Below, in pieces: positions 1-8,744 of a stretch of DNA of 38,716 nucleotides. Where the stretch lies: contig VSOZ01000026.1 of the NCBI GenBank assembly GCA_009775095.1, positions 1-38,716 on the forward strand. Direction: 5' to 3'. Positions within the stretch are counted from its first letter, which is position 1. Every line of letters begins with the position of its first letter. Under the pieces are notes generated by a model. That model was not told the origin of the DNA, did not search any database, and saw only the letters and a program-made list of their open reading frames with translations. The position numbers and the translations under genes were made by a program. Origin of the DNA: Muribaculum sp. GTDB taxonomy: Bacteria; Bacteroidota; Bacteroidia; Bacteroidales; Muribaculaceae.

Positions 1-29
1 TTCTTTTCCATTGCAGATTTTATTTTCTG

Positions 30-37
30 CAAAGATA
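30..37 (-). promoter_or_regulatory. Bacteroidetes -7 box reading off the left edge
   Basis: Read on the minus strand this is TATCTTTG, a match to the Bacteroidetes -7 consensus TAnnTTTG, followed by GCAGA. It would drive a minus-strand gene lying outside the window to the left. No clear -33 TTTG was found at the right distance, so this is a partial match. Confidence 0.5.
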
Positions 38-43
38 CAATTT

Positions 44-1540
44 TTATGGCGCTAACACAGGTTTATTACCATGCACCATAAGTTGTTCGTGCATTGCGGT
101 CGCGGCATGGCGTCCGTCGCCCATGGCAAGGATTACCGTAGCTCCTCCCCTGACGATATCGCCACCGGCATATATATCATTGACCGACGACTTCAATGTA
201 GTATCATCGACTACGATAGTGCCGCGGCGCGACACCTCAAGCGCCTTTATCGAATTAGGTATAAGCGGATTAGGCGACACCCCCACACTGACTATGACCA
301 AGTCGACGGGAATTTCGACAATGTCACCCTCGACAGGAACAGGCGAACGACGCCCCGAAGCGTCAGGCTCGCCAAGTTGCATACGCTGTACTCTCATGGC
401 CTTCACACGGCCCTTCTCGTCAGCGAGATATTCCACCGGGTTGTGCAGTGTCATAAACTCGACACCCTCTTCTTTGGCATGCTTGACCTCCTCGACACGC
501 GCAGGCATCTCGGCCTCGCTGCGGCGGTATACTATCATGGCACGTTCCGCACCCATACGCCTTGCGGTACGTACAGAGTCCATAGCCGTGTTGCCGCCGC
601 CTATAACGGCGATATTGCGGCCTTTCAGCACGGGCGTATCGTATCCGCCGCGTCCGGCTCCCATAAGATTTATACGGGTAAGGTATTCATTGCTTGACAT
701 GACACCGACAAAGTTCTCGCCCGGGATGCCCATGAAACGTGGCAGCCCGGCACCGGAGGCGACAAACACACCCCGGAAACCCATCTCGTGCAGGTCATCG
801 TAGCTAAGAGTCTTACCCACCACACAGTCCTTTACAAACTTGACCCCGAGTGCGGCAAGAGCGTTTATCTCGACGTCCACGACATCGTTAGGTAGACGAA
901 ATTCCGGTATACCGTACTTAAGCACCCCCCCTATCTCATGGAGCGCCTCAAACACAGTCACCTCATAGCCCCGCTTTATCATGTCGCCGGCAAAGGAGAG
1001 TCCGGCAGGACCGGAACCTACGACAGCCACCATGATACCGTTGGTTTTTACCGGCTCGACAGCCGCCGGAGCAGTGCCGCTGATACGCTCGTAGTCGGCG
1101 GCAAAGCGTTCAAGATAGCCGATAGCCACAGGCTCTTTTTTCATCTTATGGTATATGCACCGCGACTCGCATTGTTTTTCCTGCGGACACACACGGCCGC
1201 ATACGGCCGGCAAAGCGCTCGTCTCCTTAAGCACAACAGCAGCTTTATGAAATTCGCCACGCTCTATGTTCTTTATGAAACCGGGTATATTGATGTTTAC
1301 CGGGCATCCGGTGACACACTGAGGGTCGGGACAGTCCATACAGCGGCGGGCTTCAAGCACGGCGGCCTCGGCCGACAATCCCTGATTAACCTCCTCGTTG
1401 CATGTCACTCTGTAATCGGCCGGAAGTTCCGGCATCTTCACACGAGGTATCGACGTGCGTTCCTTTACCGGAGTAGCCTTACGCAACTCCTCGCGCCATT
1501 GTGCATCGCGCGGCGATGATGTATTCTGATTTATTGACAT
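44..1540 (-). CDS. nfnB: NADPH-binding subunit of NfnAB transhydrogenase / glutamate synthase small-subunit family
   Basis: A 498-residue flavoprotein of the glutamate-synthase small-subunit family. The N-terminal region (about residues 65-130) has two cysteine clusters, CMDCPDPQCVTGCP and CGRVCPQEKQCESRC, that bind two [4Fe-4S] clusters. It is followed by an FAD-binding GSGPAGL motif near residue 180, an NADPH-binding GGGNTAMD motif near residue 320, and a C-terminal IYAGGDIVRGGATV FAD motif. No large glutamate synthase subunit is present. Instead the gene sits 20 nt behind a ferredoxin-NADP reductase-like subunit, the arrangement of nfnA-nfnB. Known NfnAB couples NADH and reduced ferredoxin to NADP+ reduction by flavin-based electron bifurcation in the cytoplasm. 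The assignment as NfnB rather than GltD rests on that neighbour. Start ATG is at 1540. Confidence 0.88.
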   Translation of the reverse strand: MSINQNTSSPRDAQWREELRKATPVKERTSIPRVKMPELPADYRVTCNEEVNQGLSAEAAVLEARRCMDCPDPQCVTGCPVNINIPGFIKNIERGEFHKAAVVLKETSALPAVCGRVCPQEKQCESRCIYHKMKKEPVAIGYLERFAADYERISGTAPAAVEPVKTNGIMVAVVGSGPAGLSFAGDMIKRGYEVTVFEALHEIGGVLKYGIPEFRLPNDVVDVEINALAALGVKFVKDCVVGKTLSYDDLHEMGFRGVFVASGAGLPRFMGIPGENFVGVMSSNEYLTRINLMGAGRGGYDTPVLKGRNIAVIGGGNTAMDSVRTARRMGAERAMIVYRRSEAEMPARVEEVKHAKEEGVEFMTLHNPVEYLADEKGRVKAMRVQRMQLGEPDASGRRSPVPVEGDIVEIPVDLVIVSVGVSPNPLIPNSIKALEVSRRGTIVVDDTTLKSSVNDIYAGGDIVRGGATVILAMGDGRHAATAMHEQLMVHGNKPVLAP

Positions 1541-1560
1541 TGCTTATCGATATTATAATT

Positions 1561-2343
1561 TCAATTATATGAGCGCAGACGCATCAACATCTCGTCAAAA
1601 TCCACTTTATGCGCGTCAAATTCCGGACCGTCGATGCACACAAAACGCATCTTTCCGTCGACCGTTATTCGGCAGGCGCCGCACATGCCCGTGCCGTCGA
1701 CCATGATGGTATTGAGCGAGCACATGGTCGGCACTCCGTATTTCGCGGTAAGTTGGGCGACAAACTTCATCATTATCGCCGGGCCTATCGTAACCACCTG
1801 ATCGACCTTCTCCCTTGTTATCACGCTTTCCACTCCTGCTGTGACAAGTCCTTTAGTACCGTAACTTCCGTCATCAGTCATTATGATCACCTCATCGGAA
1901 TAAGGGCGCACCTGATCTTCGAGTATTATAAGGTCCTTTGTACGCGCGGCAAGCACGGTCACCACCCTGTTGCCGGCCTCTTTCATTGCCTTTATTATCG
2001 GTAGAAGCGGGGCCACACCTACACCACCGCCACAACAAACCACAGTGCCTACTTTGGCAATGTGGGTCGCCTGCCCCAGAGGGCCTACGACGTCGGTCAG
2101 GTATTCTCCCGGCTCGAGAGCGCATATCTTCTCGGTAGATACGCCTACATTCTGTATGACAAGGGTTATCGTACCACGACCGGTATCGGCATCCGCTATC
2201 GTTAGCGGAATACGTTCACCATGCTCACAGGCCCTTACGATAACAAAGTGTCCGGGCTTACGCGACGCCGCTATGGACGGAGCCTCAACCACCAATTTTA
2301 CGACTTTTTCCGAGAAGTGCTCCTTCTCCAGAATTTTATTCAT
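1561..2343 (-). CDS. nfnA: FAD/NAD-binding, [2Fe-2S] subunit of NfnAB (sulfide/dihydroorotate dehydrogenase-like)
   Basis: A 260-residue ferredoxin reductase-like protein. The N-terminal half is an FAD-binding beta-barrel (GHFVIVRACEHGERIPLTIA, about residues 31-50). The middle holds the NAD-binding fold with CCGGGVGVAPLLPI near residue 103. The C-terminus carries the [2Fe-2S] cysteines in CSLN, GMCGACRI and FVCIDGPEFD. This order matches PyrK/NfnA-type proteins. It is the first gene of a two-gene operon with nfnB, 20 nt upstream, and has its own -7 element about 44 nt before the ATG. Expected job: oxidise or reduce NAD(H) in the bifurcating complex. A role as PyrK is less likely because no pyrD is adjacent. 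Confidence 0.87.
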   Translation of the reverse strand: MNKILEKEHFSEKVVKLVVEAPSIAASRKPGHFVIVRACEHGERIPLTIADADTGRGTITLVIQNVGVSTEKICALEPGEYLTDVVGPLGQATHIAKVGTVVCCGGGVGVAPLLPIIKAMKEAGNRVVTVLAARTKDLIILEDQVRPYSDEVIIMTDDGSYGTKGLVTAGVESVITREKVDQVVTIGPAIMMKFVAQLTAKYGVPTMCSLNTIMVDGTGMCGACRITVDGKMRFVCIDGPEFDAHKVDFDEMLMRLRSYN

Positions 2344-2386
2344 AATGTTTAAGGTTAATATTATAATTCGTAACTATTGTTTTCGG

Positions 2387-2394
2387 CAAAGTTA
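2387..2394 (-). promoter_or_regulatory. -7 promoter element of nfnAB
   Basis: The minus strand reads TAACTTTG here, matching TAnnTTTG, which would place the transcription start near 2382 and give a leader of about 38 nt. The -33 TTTG is not obvious (plus-strand CAAC at 2422-2425 is the nearest resemblance). Confidence 0.6.
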
Positions 2395-2495
2395 ACGAAA
2401 ATAATCTTTCGCCGCACCCTTCAACGCATCTATTTTATTTTCTCCATAACAACAATATATATTCGCAATACACAAGCGGAAATGTATCATGACGG

Positions 2496-2528
2496 AAAAA
2501 AGGGTGTTGCCTCACGACGACACCCTTT
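2496..2528 (-). terminator. Rho-independent terminator of the glycosidase-phosphoesterase-SPOR operon
   Basis: The minus strand forms a 9-bp stem, AAAGGGTGT pairing with ACACCCTTT, around a 12-nt loop and is followed by a run of six T. It lies about 115 nt after the SPOR gene stop and just before the nfnA promoter. The rest of the 2344-2641 gap is AT-rich with nothing else I can support. Confidence 0.75.
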
Positions 2529-2641
2529 ATAATCTACAATCTATTTTTTATATCATTTTCCAAATATTGGAATATTCAAATATATACAATCGTAATCTTA
2601 TTTACAAGCAAACATGTTGAAGAACATGCTTTAAGCCGGTG

Positions 2642-3166
2642 TTATCTTAACGGTAAGCGCGCCGGGCGCAAAATCCACGGATACGGAGCTTTCATTACCA
2701 CATTCTTGTCTTTTACAATATTGTTATACGCCGCCGCTGCCTCCTCGGCCGTCGGATAGCTGCCGGCCACGACATAATACATCGCATCGGAGTTCTCCAG
2801 AAGGAACGCGCCCGCATATCCGGCAGCTTTAAGCCGTGTTACCTGCGACTTGGCATTGAACACCTGCTTGAAGCCGTTGATGACAACATTGTATTGCTTC
2901 ACTTCCGTCGGTTCTATACTCTGAGCCGCGACATTCACATTTACGGTATTCATTGGCAAAGAGTCACCGGCAACAATAAGGCGTGTGTCGATCGCCTCCT
3001 TTTTCATTTTATCGTATACATCGCTCCCTACGCCGGAGGCATCTTCCTTTTTTTGCCGCGCTATCTCATAAGCGGCCTTATAATTTTCTTCACTGGTCTT
3101 ACATCCGGTTATCGTCATCGATGCAACGACCACAAACGCCATAGCGGCTTTAAATATCGGTTTCAT
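2642..3166 (-). CDS. SPOR-domain lipoprotein
   Basis: A 174-residue exported lipoprotein. The signal peptide ends in a lipobox, SMTITGC, with the acylated Cys at residue 22. Residues about 92-170 form a SPOR domain (starting YNVVINGFKQ, with YYVVAGSYPTAEEA), the fold that binds denuded peptidoglycan at the septum in known SPOR proteins. The segment between, about residues 23-90, is charged and probably a flexible linker. The start overlaps the end of the phosphoesterase gene by 17 nt, so translation is probably coupled. It is the last gene before the terminator. The protein is likely in the outer or inner membrane facing the periplasm. Its exact role (division or envelope maintenance) is inference. 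Confidence 0.85.
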   Translation of the reverse strand: MKPIFKAAMAFVVVASMTITGCKTSEENYKAAYEIARQKKEDASGVGSDVYDKMKKEAIDTRLIVAGDSLPMNTVNVNVAAQSIEPTEVKQYNVVINGFKQVFNAKSQVTRLKAAGYAGAFLLENSDAMYYVVAGSYPTAEEAAAAYNNIVKDKNVVMKAPYPWILRPARLPLR

Positions 3167-3677
3167 CCTGTATTTTATTAGATGGTTTGTTCAATTCTAT
3201 CACCTCAAGATCTTTTATCGTTCCCGCATCGATGACAAGCCGTACCAAAGTACGCTGTTGCTGCCAACCCTGCACTCCGGCTGCTCCGGGATTGACATGA
3301 AGCATATCAAGCTCTTTGTCATACATCACTTTCAGTATATGGCTGTGTCCGTCTACCATAAGTTTTACGCCACTTTCGCGCAGGAGCGGCTTAAGGCCTC
3401 TCGCATATCGTCCGGGATATCCGCCTATATGAGTCATCCATACTTTCACACCCTCTACGGTAAACTCCTCGACTTCACGACATACACGACGCACTTGGCC
3501 GTGATCGACATTTCCCGCCACGGCACGCACCACAGGAGCCACATCCTGAAGACGCTGAAGTATAGTTATGTCACCGATATCCCCTGCATGCCATATCTCG
3601 TCACAACCGGTGAAGTACCGTGCATAACGGTCATCCCAATAACTATGTGTATCTGACAATATACCTATACGCTTCAT
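3150..3677 (-). CDS. YfcE/MJ0936-family metallophosphoesterase
   Basis: A 175-residue calcineurin-like phosphoesterase. The metal-binding motifs are all visible in order: GILSDTHSYWDD (DxH) near the N-terminus, WHAGDIGD (GDxxD), VAGNVD (GNxD), MTHIGG (H) and DGHSHI (GHxH). This is the YfcE-type single-domain family, known for cyclic or simple phosphodiester hydrolysis with Mn2+. The physiological substrate cannot be read from sequence. The open frame extends to a TTG at 3689, but I chose the ATG at 3677: it gives the usual MKRIGILSDTH start and lies 8 nt after the stop of the upstream glycosidase gene. The 3' end overlaps the SPOR lipoprotein gene by 17 nt, indicating one operon. Confidence 0.88.
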   Translation of the reverse strand: MKRIGILSDTHSYWDDRYARYFTGCDEIWHAGDIGDITILQRLQDVAPVVRAVAGNVDHGQVRRVCREVEEFTVEGVKVWMTHIGGYPGRYARGLKPLLRESGVKLMVDGHSHILKVMYDKELDMLHVNPGAAGVQGWQQQRTLVRLVIDAGTIKDLEVIELNKPSNKIQDETDI

Positions 3678-3685
3678 TGAGGATT

Positions 3686-5791
3686 TCAATATTGTTTTAT
3701 CAGTCTTACGCTCTTTATCACTGCACCGTCGTGGGTATGTCCGTGCTTTTCCCGACTGCGACGTAATGAAAAACGGTTTTTACCGGCTTTTAGTTTTACA
3801 CGCAGCATATTGCTGTTGCCAGTTACGGAATCAACGTTCAAGGGCATGACCAAACCGCCGGCTTCAGCTCCGTCAATGTATATCATACTCAACGCACACC
3901 CCTCATTGACCTTTTCTACGGTGTAGCTGACATCCATGAAATAGTCACCCGCCTCCGGCACATCCGCTTCAAAATCATGAGGGATCTTCTTTTTCGACGG
4001 CTTCAACTCTATAACAGTCAAAGCTCCGTCGGGAATATACTCGTACGGTCGCGCGCTGAAGCCGCACCAAGTCTCGGTCATGACAGGTACTACATCGACG
4101 ACCGTGTACCTGTTCTGCGGCACAAACCGCACGTCGCCCGTGTTAACCTGATCAATAAAATCACCGTTTATAGTGATATTGTATGCTATACCCTCGGTAA
4201 AATTCCTTATCCGTCCTACATGGTTGTTATCCCACTCTATCACCGGAGTTTCAGGCATTATCGCAGGTGCCTGTTGGATCACGGAGCCATATTCGTCGAT
4301 CTGATTATCCATAATTATATCGACCTTTACCTCCCCTTTCATATCGGCAGGTAAAAAATGTCGGTCACGCACCTCTCCGTTTATAGCGAATGTCTTTATA
4401 CGATTACCGCTCCCCGATACTGTAACGGACAGTTCCATGTCACGATACTTTATCCCCGACAGACTTTTTTGTCTGCCAAGCGCATATGGCACAACCGGAG
4501 CAAAGCCGATGCCGTCAGCGCCAAACTCCATGCCCATGACAACCCTTAGCACCACAGCGGCTATCGCCGCCGAAGCACTACCGATATTGCGTGAAACTAT
4601 TACAGAATCCTCGCGGTGGATATCGCCCGCTACCTCCGACATGACATATGCCCTGAACAAAGAAGCCATACCTCGCTCCACCGCAGCCATATTACCGGTC
4701 TTGGCAGCCGCGAGTGTCCAACAAGCCTGTATCATAGTCGACGCCTTTTTATCTACTCCAATACTGTCGCCTGACATAAAAGGATACGTCGTCGGCACAC
4801 CGTAAGTGCACCATGGCGTCTTGGACACAATTGAGCGAGCCATCTCTTTGTTGGCTATCCCGAATATTATGGCAAGAGACTGCCCGAAATTATCGACAGC
4901 CTGCGACTGTATCGGATATACTCCGCCATAAAAATAACGACTGTAAAATCCGAGATTAGGTATCCATAGGTTGTTATTTACAGCATCGGCTATCTCCTTG
5001 TCAAGACCGACCCACATGGGCATGACATTGCAGTCGGGCAGCCGTGTAATCATTGAGTCACGTACTTTAAAAGCTTCGGCAAACATGACATTTGTGCCGA
5101 GACACATCGATTCATATCGATCCTTAGCCCCCATCCATTCGGGATAATCAGATACGCATTGACCTGCAATAAGTTGCTCGCCGTGCATAAGTTTATACAC
5201 ATCGTCCCACATAACGAGCTTATTCTCATTAAGGCAGTTCTCTATCGCATGCACCGCCTCGGGCAGCAATGAAGCGTCGCCCGTGACCTTATACAACTCC
5301 CACATGGCCGCAGCCCATAACATACGATCGTCTGACACCGGCCAATCCGCGCCGTGCCTTATATAAATCTCACCATGCTCTCTTTTTATCTTCGACAGCA
5401 GAGTCTTAGACGAACGCTCAGGCTCCAACACTGCCGCCGACATATATATCGAATAATCATCAACATTCGCAGTATCGCGGGCCATATCCGTGACAGCCTT
5501 ATTGTACAGGAAGTCAACAAGACGATGCTCCGACTCATACCGCGGCATACCGGCAGGCACGGAGTCAATGTCAACCGACAAAGTATCGGGCGCTATGTGA
5601 GGTCCTGTAACCGTCATGCGCACCGGACTCTCGGCTTTTACACATACCGAGCCTTGTACTATGCTGTCGGCATAAACCGAAAACTCATCCGAGCCATATA
5701 GCCTGTCAGCCGATTGTTCAGGAACGTGACATGACACAGCCATGCCCGACATGACTAACAATCCGGTTAATGCAACGATATTTTTTATCAT
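3686..5791 (-). CDS. Predicted six-hairpin glycoside hydrolase lipoprotein with C-terminal beta-sandwich
   Basis: A 701-residue exported protein. The N-terminus looks like a lipoprotein signal (GMAVSC, Cys at residue 21). Residues about 110-430 resemble the (alpha/alpha)6 toroid of MGH1/rhamnosidase-like hydrolases: helical segments carry DWPVSDDRMLWAAAMWELYK, SDYPEWMGAKDRYE, QAVDNFGQSLAIIFGIA and TTYPFMSGD, with acidic residues that could be catalytic. The last 200 residues look like all-beta domains, possibly carbohydrate-binding. I cannot name a CAZy family with confidence. It is the first gene of a minus-strand operon and is divergent, over 150 nt, from a glycan-sensing regulator, so it probably belongs functionally to the glycosidase locus on the other side. 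No -7 promoter box was found before it. Confidence 0.65.
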   Translation of the reverse strand: MIKNIVALTGLLVMSGMAVSCHVPEQSADRLYGSDEFSVYADSIVQGSVCVKAESPVRMTVTGPHIAPDTLSVDIDSVPAGMPRYESEHRLVDFLYNKAVTDMARDTANVDDYSIYMSAAVLEPERSSKTLLSKIKREHGEIYIRHGADWPVSDDRMLWAAAMWELYKVTGDASLLPEAVHAIENCLNENKLVMWDDVYKLMHGEQLIAGQCVSDYPEWMGAKDRYESMCLGTNVMFAEAFKVRDSMITRLPDCNVMPMWVGLDKEIADAVNNNLWIPNLGFYSRYFYGGVYPIQSQAVDNFGQSLAIIFGIANKEMARSIVSKTPWCTYGVPTTYPFMSGDSIGVDKKASTMIQACWTLAAAKTGNMAAVERGMASLFRAYVMSEVAGDIHREDSVIVSRNIGSASAAIAAVVLRVVMGMEFGADGIGFAPVVPYALGRQKSLSGIKYRDMELSVTVSGSGNRIKTFAINGEVRDRHFLPADMKGEVKVDIIMDNQIDEYGSVIQQAPAIMPETPVIEWDNNHVGRIRNFTEGIAYNITINGDFIDQVNTGDVRFVPQNRYTVVDVVPVMTETWCGFSARPYEYIPDGALTVIELKPSKKKIPHDFEADVPEAGDYFMDVSYTVEKVNEGCALSMIYIDGAEAGGLVMPLNVDSVTGNSNMLRVKLKAGKNRFSLRRSREKHGHTHDGAVIKSVRLIKQY

Positions 5792-5926
5792 AAATCATAG
5801 CCTGATATCCATAATAACAGCTAAGATATGCAATTTCCCTCAAAAAGCCTCATTACTTAAATAATATTTCACATTTTCCCGATACAAAAACTTCGCGTGG
5901 TCTATATAATACAGCCAAAATTTCTG

Positions 5927-5934
5927 TAAATTTG
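5927..5934 (+). promoter_or_regulatory. -7 promoter element of the transmembrane regulator
   Basis: TAAATTTG matches TAnnTTTG exactly and ends 7 nt before the regulator ATG at 5942. A start from here would give an almost leaderless mRNA. No convincing -33 TTTG was seen. Confidence 0.55.
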
Positions 5935-5941
5935 TCTCGAA

Positions 5942-8620
5942 ATGAACAGATGGCTGCCAATATATCTGATAATCCTCATTACTCTGATGCGCGTTCCGGC
6001 AACGTCGGCAAAAGACTTTTCTTTCCGGCACTATGACGTGACAGATGGATTGTCGGAGAATACAGTCATTTGTATCGTACAGGATCACAGAGGTTTCATG
6101 TGGTTCGGAACAAACAACGGCCTTAATCGATTCGACGGAACATCTTTTAAATCATATAATTTCCGTTCAGACAACGTCATAAAATCATTATATACTGACA
6201 AAGAAGGATTGTGGATAGGCACAGGAAAAGGATTGTATTTTCTTGAGTTCAGTACCGACCGCATTATTTCGCCCAAAATACCGCCCTGTAACAGTCCGGA
6301 CAAGCACAGCACCGAAGCGATTATAGACATTGTACAATGCGGTGACCGGATTTTTTTACTTGACAGCACGGGAAAGATACTATCAGCCGACGCAGGCAGC
6401 ATTGAGCATCTGTCAATGCTCTCATCACAACACTGGTACTCCATTGCGCCACTTAATGACCAATATATACTCGGCATCAGTACCGAAGGAATGAGTGTGA
6501 TCAATCCGGCAGAGGCGACAATAGTCAGCCGTATACCTAAAAATCACACAAACATACCGATGGATCTGTTTTATGCCGACAGTATGGCAGTCGTCACCTA
6601 CGGCAATGACCGCCGCACCGAATGTTTTGCAGTTACACATGATTACTGTATAAAACCGACTTACAAAGTACTATATCCGGCTGCCGATGTAGCGGGAAGT
6701 CATCATAACCGCATGCTGCTTGGTACAAATGGCCAAGGCATTTACTCAACGGCCGACGACAAATGGTTCAACACTGCAAACAGTAATTTAAGCGGCAATG
6801 TCGTGACTTCCATATTTACTGACAGGGACGGCAACCTGTGGGTAGGCACATACCGCGATGGCATCAATTTCTATTCACCCGCCTGCCGGTGGTTTGACAG
6901 ATACACACTTGACAATGGAGCTCTTTCTCACAAACTCGCCACAGCTATCATGAAAGCCGGACCGATTCTATATATAGGTACTGACGGAGGAGGCTTGGAC
7001 ATATATGATGTTGAAAAGCGGCGTCTCACCAATCTTAATACCGGAAACAGCGACATCATCGGTGATGACATACTGTCAATGATAAAAGATGGCGGCGATA
7101 TCCTGATGATTTCATACACAAAAGGTATATCACGCTTCTCACCCCTAACAGGTAAGTTTGTCAATTATCCTCTAAAGGATGCTCTACTATGGAGCTTGTC
7201 AAAAGACCCCGACGGAAAAATATGGGCTTTGGGAAAAGACATATCCGTTTTCGACCAAGCGACAGGAGCCATAAGAGCGCTCGAGCATGATGTCACGGCT
7301 TCATGTATCGGATTTTCAAAGCACGAAGCATGGGTAGCAACATCAGGACACGGAGTGTATGTATATCACCGACGCTCATTCAAGCAACTGCGGCATATAC
7401 TTCAAGGACAGGATGTACGAACTTCTTTTATTGATTCACACGGAAATAAATGGATCGGGATTAAAAACAGAGGTTTGTCTATATTGAGTGACTCGGACAG
7501 TATCATGGCATTTGGCCCCGATAACGGTTTTACGGCATCCAATGTAGTATCCATCCAAGAAGACACAAGGGGCTTTCTTTGGATAGCGACCGACAACGGC
7601 CTGTTCAGATACAACCCCACGAATCGGCACTTCCTGCGTTTTGGTGAATATGACGGTCTTCCGGCTACATTTTTAAGCAATTCAAGCCATAAAACCGACA
7701 GTATACTATACTTCGGGAGCAATCAGGGTGTTGTCAAAGTAAATGCTTCTTATATCAACTTCAACAACATATCGACACCGATCATCATAGACAAAATATC
7801 CTTTTCCGGCAGCGACACAACAATTGTCCTGCCTGACAGCAATATGTCGGTAGAGCTGCCGTTCAATCTTAATTCTCCGATATTACATTTCTCACATCCC
7901 GCATTTATATCACCTGAAAATATCAGATACGATTACACTCTTGAAGGCTATGACAACAAATGGCACAAAATCGGGCCGAACCATAAAATCAGTCTGCCAA
8001 ACCTGCCGTACGGGGACTATACATTCCGGATACGGTTACGCGATTCAAACGGCAACTATAATAAAAACACATCCTCTGTAAATATACGCATAGCTCCGCC
8101 GTGGTGGCGCAGCCGATGGGGTGTGACTATGTGGGCAATACTTCTTTCGCTTGCCGGATATTTACTTTACCGTACATCCTTACATTTCAAAAACATCAAG
8201 CAAAAAGCACGTGAAGAAGAGCGCAAAAACGCATTTGAACATGCGATTGAAATAAAAACGCCTATAACCGATATCATGTCTCCCGATAAAAAATTGATGG
8301 AGCGCGTGCTTGATGCCATAGACCGTAACCTCTCCAATGCCGGTTATTCGGTAGATGAACTAAGTATGGAAGCCGGCATAAGCCGTACCAATCTCTTTAA
8401 AAAGATACAATCACTGACGGGTATGACACCCGCTGCATTAATTCGTTCGATAAGGCTGAAAAAAGCATCCCGGTTATTGATTGAATCCAAACTCAATATA
8501 TCGGAAATATCTGATACCGTAGGCTTCGGCAATATCAAATATTTCAACAAATATTTCAAGGAAGAGTATGGAATGACTCCGTCGAAATACAGGGCCGAGC
8601 ATTGTCAAGATATACCCTAA
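5942..8620 (+). CDS. Transmembrane glycan-sensing AraC-type regulator lacking kinase and receiver domains
   Basis: An 892-residue sensor-regulator. After a signal peptide (about 1-23) comes a long periplasmic two-component-regulator propeller (about 25-610) made of repeats such as GLSENTVICIVQDHRGFMWF and TNNGLNRFDG. A Y_Y_Y domain follows (about 610-720, with YDYTLEGYDNKWHKIG), then one membrane helix at about 726-743. The cytoplasmic part is short: a charged coil, about 30 residues like the receiver-to-HTH linker of hybrid systems (LMERVLDAIDRNL), and an AraC-type HTH in the last about 98 residues (YSVDELSMEAGISRTNLFKK, FGNIKYFNKYF). There is no H-box, no ATPase domain and no receiver aspartate. 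It therefore looks like a one-component membrane regulator, in principle like SusR. It precedes the GH43-GH43-GH2 genes and probably controls them. Confidence 0.9.
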   Translation: MNRWLPIYLIILITLMRVPATSAKDFSFRHYDVTDGLSENTVICIVQDHRGFMWFGTNNGLNRFDGTSFKSYNFRSDNVIKSLYTDKEGLWIGTGKGLYFLEFSTDRIISPKIPPCNSPDKHSTEAIIDIVQCGDRIFLLDSTGKILSADAGSIEHLSMLSSQHWYSIAPLNDQYILGISTEGMSVINPAEATIVSRIPKNHTNIPMDLFYADSMAVVTYGNDRRTECFAVTHDYCIKPTYKVLYPAADVAGSHHNRMLLGTNGQGIYSTADDKWFNTANSNLSGNVVTSIFTDRDGNLWVGTYRDGINFYSPACRWFDRYTLDNGALSHKLATAIMKAGPILYIGTDGGGLDIYDVEKRRLTNLNTGNSDIIGDDILSMIKDGGDILMISYTKGISRFSPLTGKFVNYPLKDALLWSLSKDPDGKIWALGKDISVFDQATGAIRALEHDVTASCIGFSKHEAWVATSGHGVYVYHRRSFKQLRHILQGQDVRTSFIDSHGNKWIGIKNRGLSILSDSDSIMAFGPDNGFTASNVVSIQEDTRGFLWIATDNGLFRYNPTNRHFLRFGEYDGLPATFLSNSSHKTDSILYFGSNQGVVKVNASYINFNNISTPIIIDKISFSGSDTTIVLPDSNMSVELPFNLNSPILHFSHPAFISPENIRYDYTLEGYDNKWHKIGPNHKISLPNLPYGDYTFRIRLRDSNGNYNKNTSSVNIRIAPPWWRSRWGVTMWAILLSLAGYLLYRTSLHFKNIKQKAREEERKNAFEHAIEIKTPITDIMSPDKKLMERVLDAIDRNLSNAGYSVDELSMEAGISRTNLFKKIQSLTGMTPAALIRSIRLKKASRLLIESKLNISEISDTVGFGNIKYFNKYFKEEYGMTPSKYRAEHCQDIP

Positions 8621-8700
8621 CAAGCTGTATAATAGCATTACTGTACGAATCATACCATTAATCTGTACATTCTATCACGTACCGTAACCGACGCTTTCAC

Positions 8701-8708
8701 TAATTTTG
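8701..8708 (+). promoter_or_regulatory. -7 promoter element of the GH43-GH43-GH2 operon
   Basis: TAATTTTG matches the Bacteroidetes -7 consensus and lies 36 nt before the first GH43 ATG, giving a predicted leader of about 30 nt. There is no TTTG at the -33 position, which fits an activator-dependent promoter, though this is inference. Confidence 0.6.
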
Positions 8709-8744
8709 CGGTGAAATATAAATGTCAACCTTAATTGAATAATA

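Noticed and set aside
44..1540. Glutamate synthase small subunit (GltD) as the function
   Set aside because: No large subunit is adjacent and the upstream gene is an NfnA-type reductase, so NfnB is the better reading.
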